Shown here piece by piece: positions 63,964 through 64,000 of a stretch of 64,000 bases of DNA. The notes under the pieces are model-generated. The model searched no databases and was not told the origin of the DNA. It saw nothing but the letters and a program-made list of their open reading frames with translations. The DNA is from Betaproteobacteria bacterium (lineage in GTDB: Bacteria; Pseudomonadota; Gammaproteobacteria; Burkholderiales; Burkholderiaceae_D). The first letter of the stretch is position 1. Each line of letters starts with the position of its first letter. The position numbers and the translations under genes are program-made. The DNA lies in assembly GCA_025362735.1 (NCBI GenBank), contig JANYFL010000009.1, positions 26,476-90,475 of the forward strand, written 5' to 3'.

Positions 63964-64000
63964 TTAAGCGACTGCGCGGTGCTTCCAGACCGGAGCGACG
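63964..64000 (-). CDS. Possible 3' end of a minus-strand gene (partial)
   Basis: One minus-strand frame ends in TAA at 63964-63966 after the residues VAPVWKHRAVA. The terminator about 70 bases further on makes a gene end here plausible. Eleven residues are too few to name the protein. Confidence 0.3.
   Translation of the reverse strand, partial: VAPVWKHRAVA

Overview
The window looks like a chromosomal segment of a betaproteobacterium, most likely order Burkholderiales and perhaps Oxalobacteraceae. This is inferred from the protein sequences and from the housekeeping order ppiB-lpxH / cysS - HhH glycosylase - accA - tilS / lysC - tRNA-Ser. No ribosomal RNA or other marker is present to fix the genus.

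Layout. (1) 1-12780 is core genome: the ruvB end, a small membrane protein, two tandem VOC proteins, lpxH, ppiB, a TPR protein, cysS, an AlkA-type glycosylase, accA, tilS, an SbtA-type bicarbonate permease divergent from a LysR regulator, lysC and tRNA-Ser(GCU). (2) 12864-49843 is a 37-kb accessory catabolic region of about 30 genes between tRNA-Ser and tRNA-Arg. It has three blocks: a minus-strand block (SDR, VOC, Tat-exported FAD oxidase, alpha/beta hydrolase, CocE hydrolase, amidohydrolase) divergent from a second CocE hydrolase; a minus-strand block (cyclase, cupin, SDR, 3-hydroxyacyl-CoA dehydrogenase, BKACE enzyme) with an IclR regulator and a thiolase; and a long plus-strand block (TonB receptor, SnoaL-like protein, FAD oxidoreductase, SDR, lipoprotein alpha/beta hydrolase, GST, two-subunit fumarase-type hydratase, 3-hydroxyacyl-CoA dehydrogenase, two crotonase-fold enzymes, class III CoA-transferase, CMD protein, second amidohydrolase, cytochrome c, MFS transporter). 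A 2-hydroxyacid dehydrogenase and an EthD protein close it. (3) 50015-52579 holds tRNA-Arg(ACG), a DUF4382 lipoprotein and small unknown genes. (4) 52702-63550 is a signalling block: a GAF-GGDEF diguanylate cyclase, then an operon of CHASE3 histidine kinase, single-domain response regulator and a giant 2163-residue REC-REC-PAS10-GAF-GGDEF-EAL protein.

How the catabolic genes may work together (inference): a bulky substrate enters by the TonB receptor. Exported proteins (Tat FAD oxidase, SnoaL-like protein, lipoprotein alpha/beta fold, small cytochrome c) may act on it in the periplasm. Ester, lactone and C-C cleavage follow in the cytoplasm (CocE pair, PDC-lactonase-like pair, cyclase, BKACE). 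CoA-transferase, hydratases, dehydrogenases and a 3-oxoadipyl-CoA-type thiolase then finish by beta-oxidation. No classical ring-cleavage dioxygenase or Rieske oxygenase is present. Several enzymes have lost the expected catalytic residue: two alpha/beta hydrolases have Ala for the nucleophile Ser, one SDR has His for Tyr, one crotonase lacks a Glu, and the cupin lacks metal ligands. Two sets of shared DNA motifs recur in the promoters and suggest two regulons. I consider this region the best candidate for an undescribed pathway; its substrate cannot be named from sequence alone.
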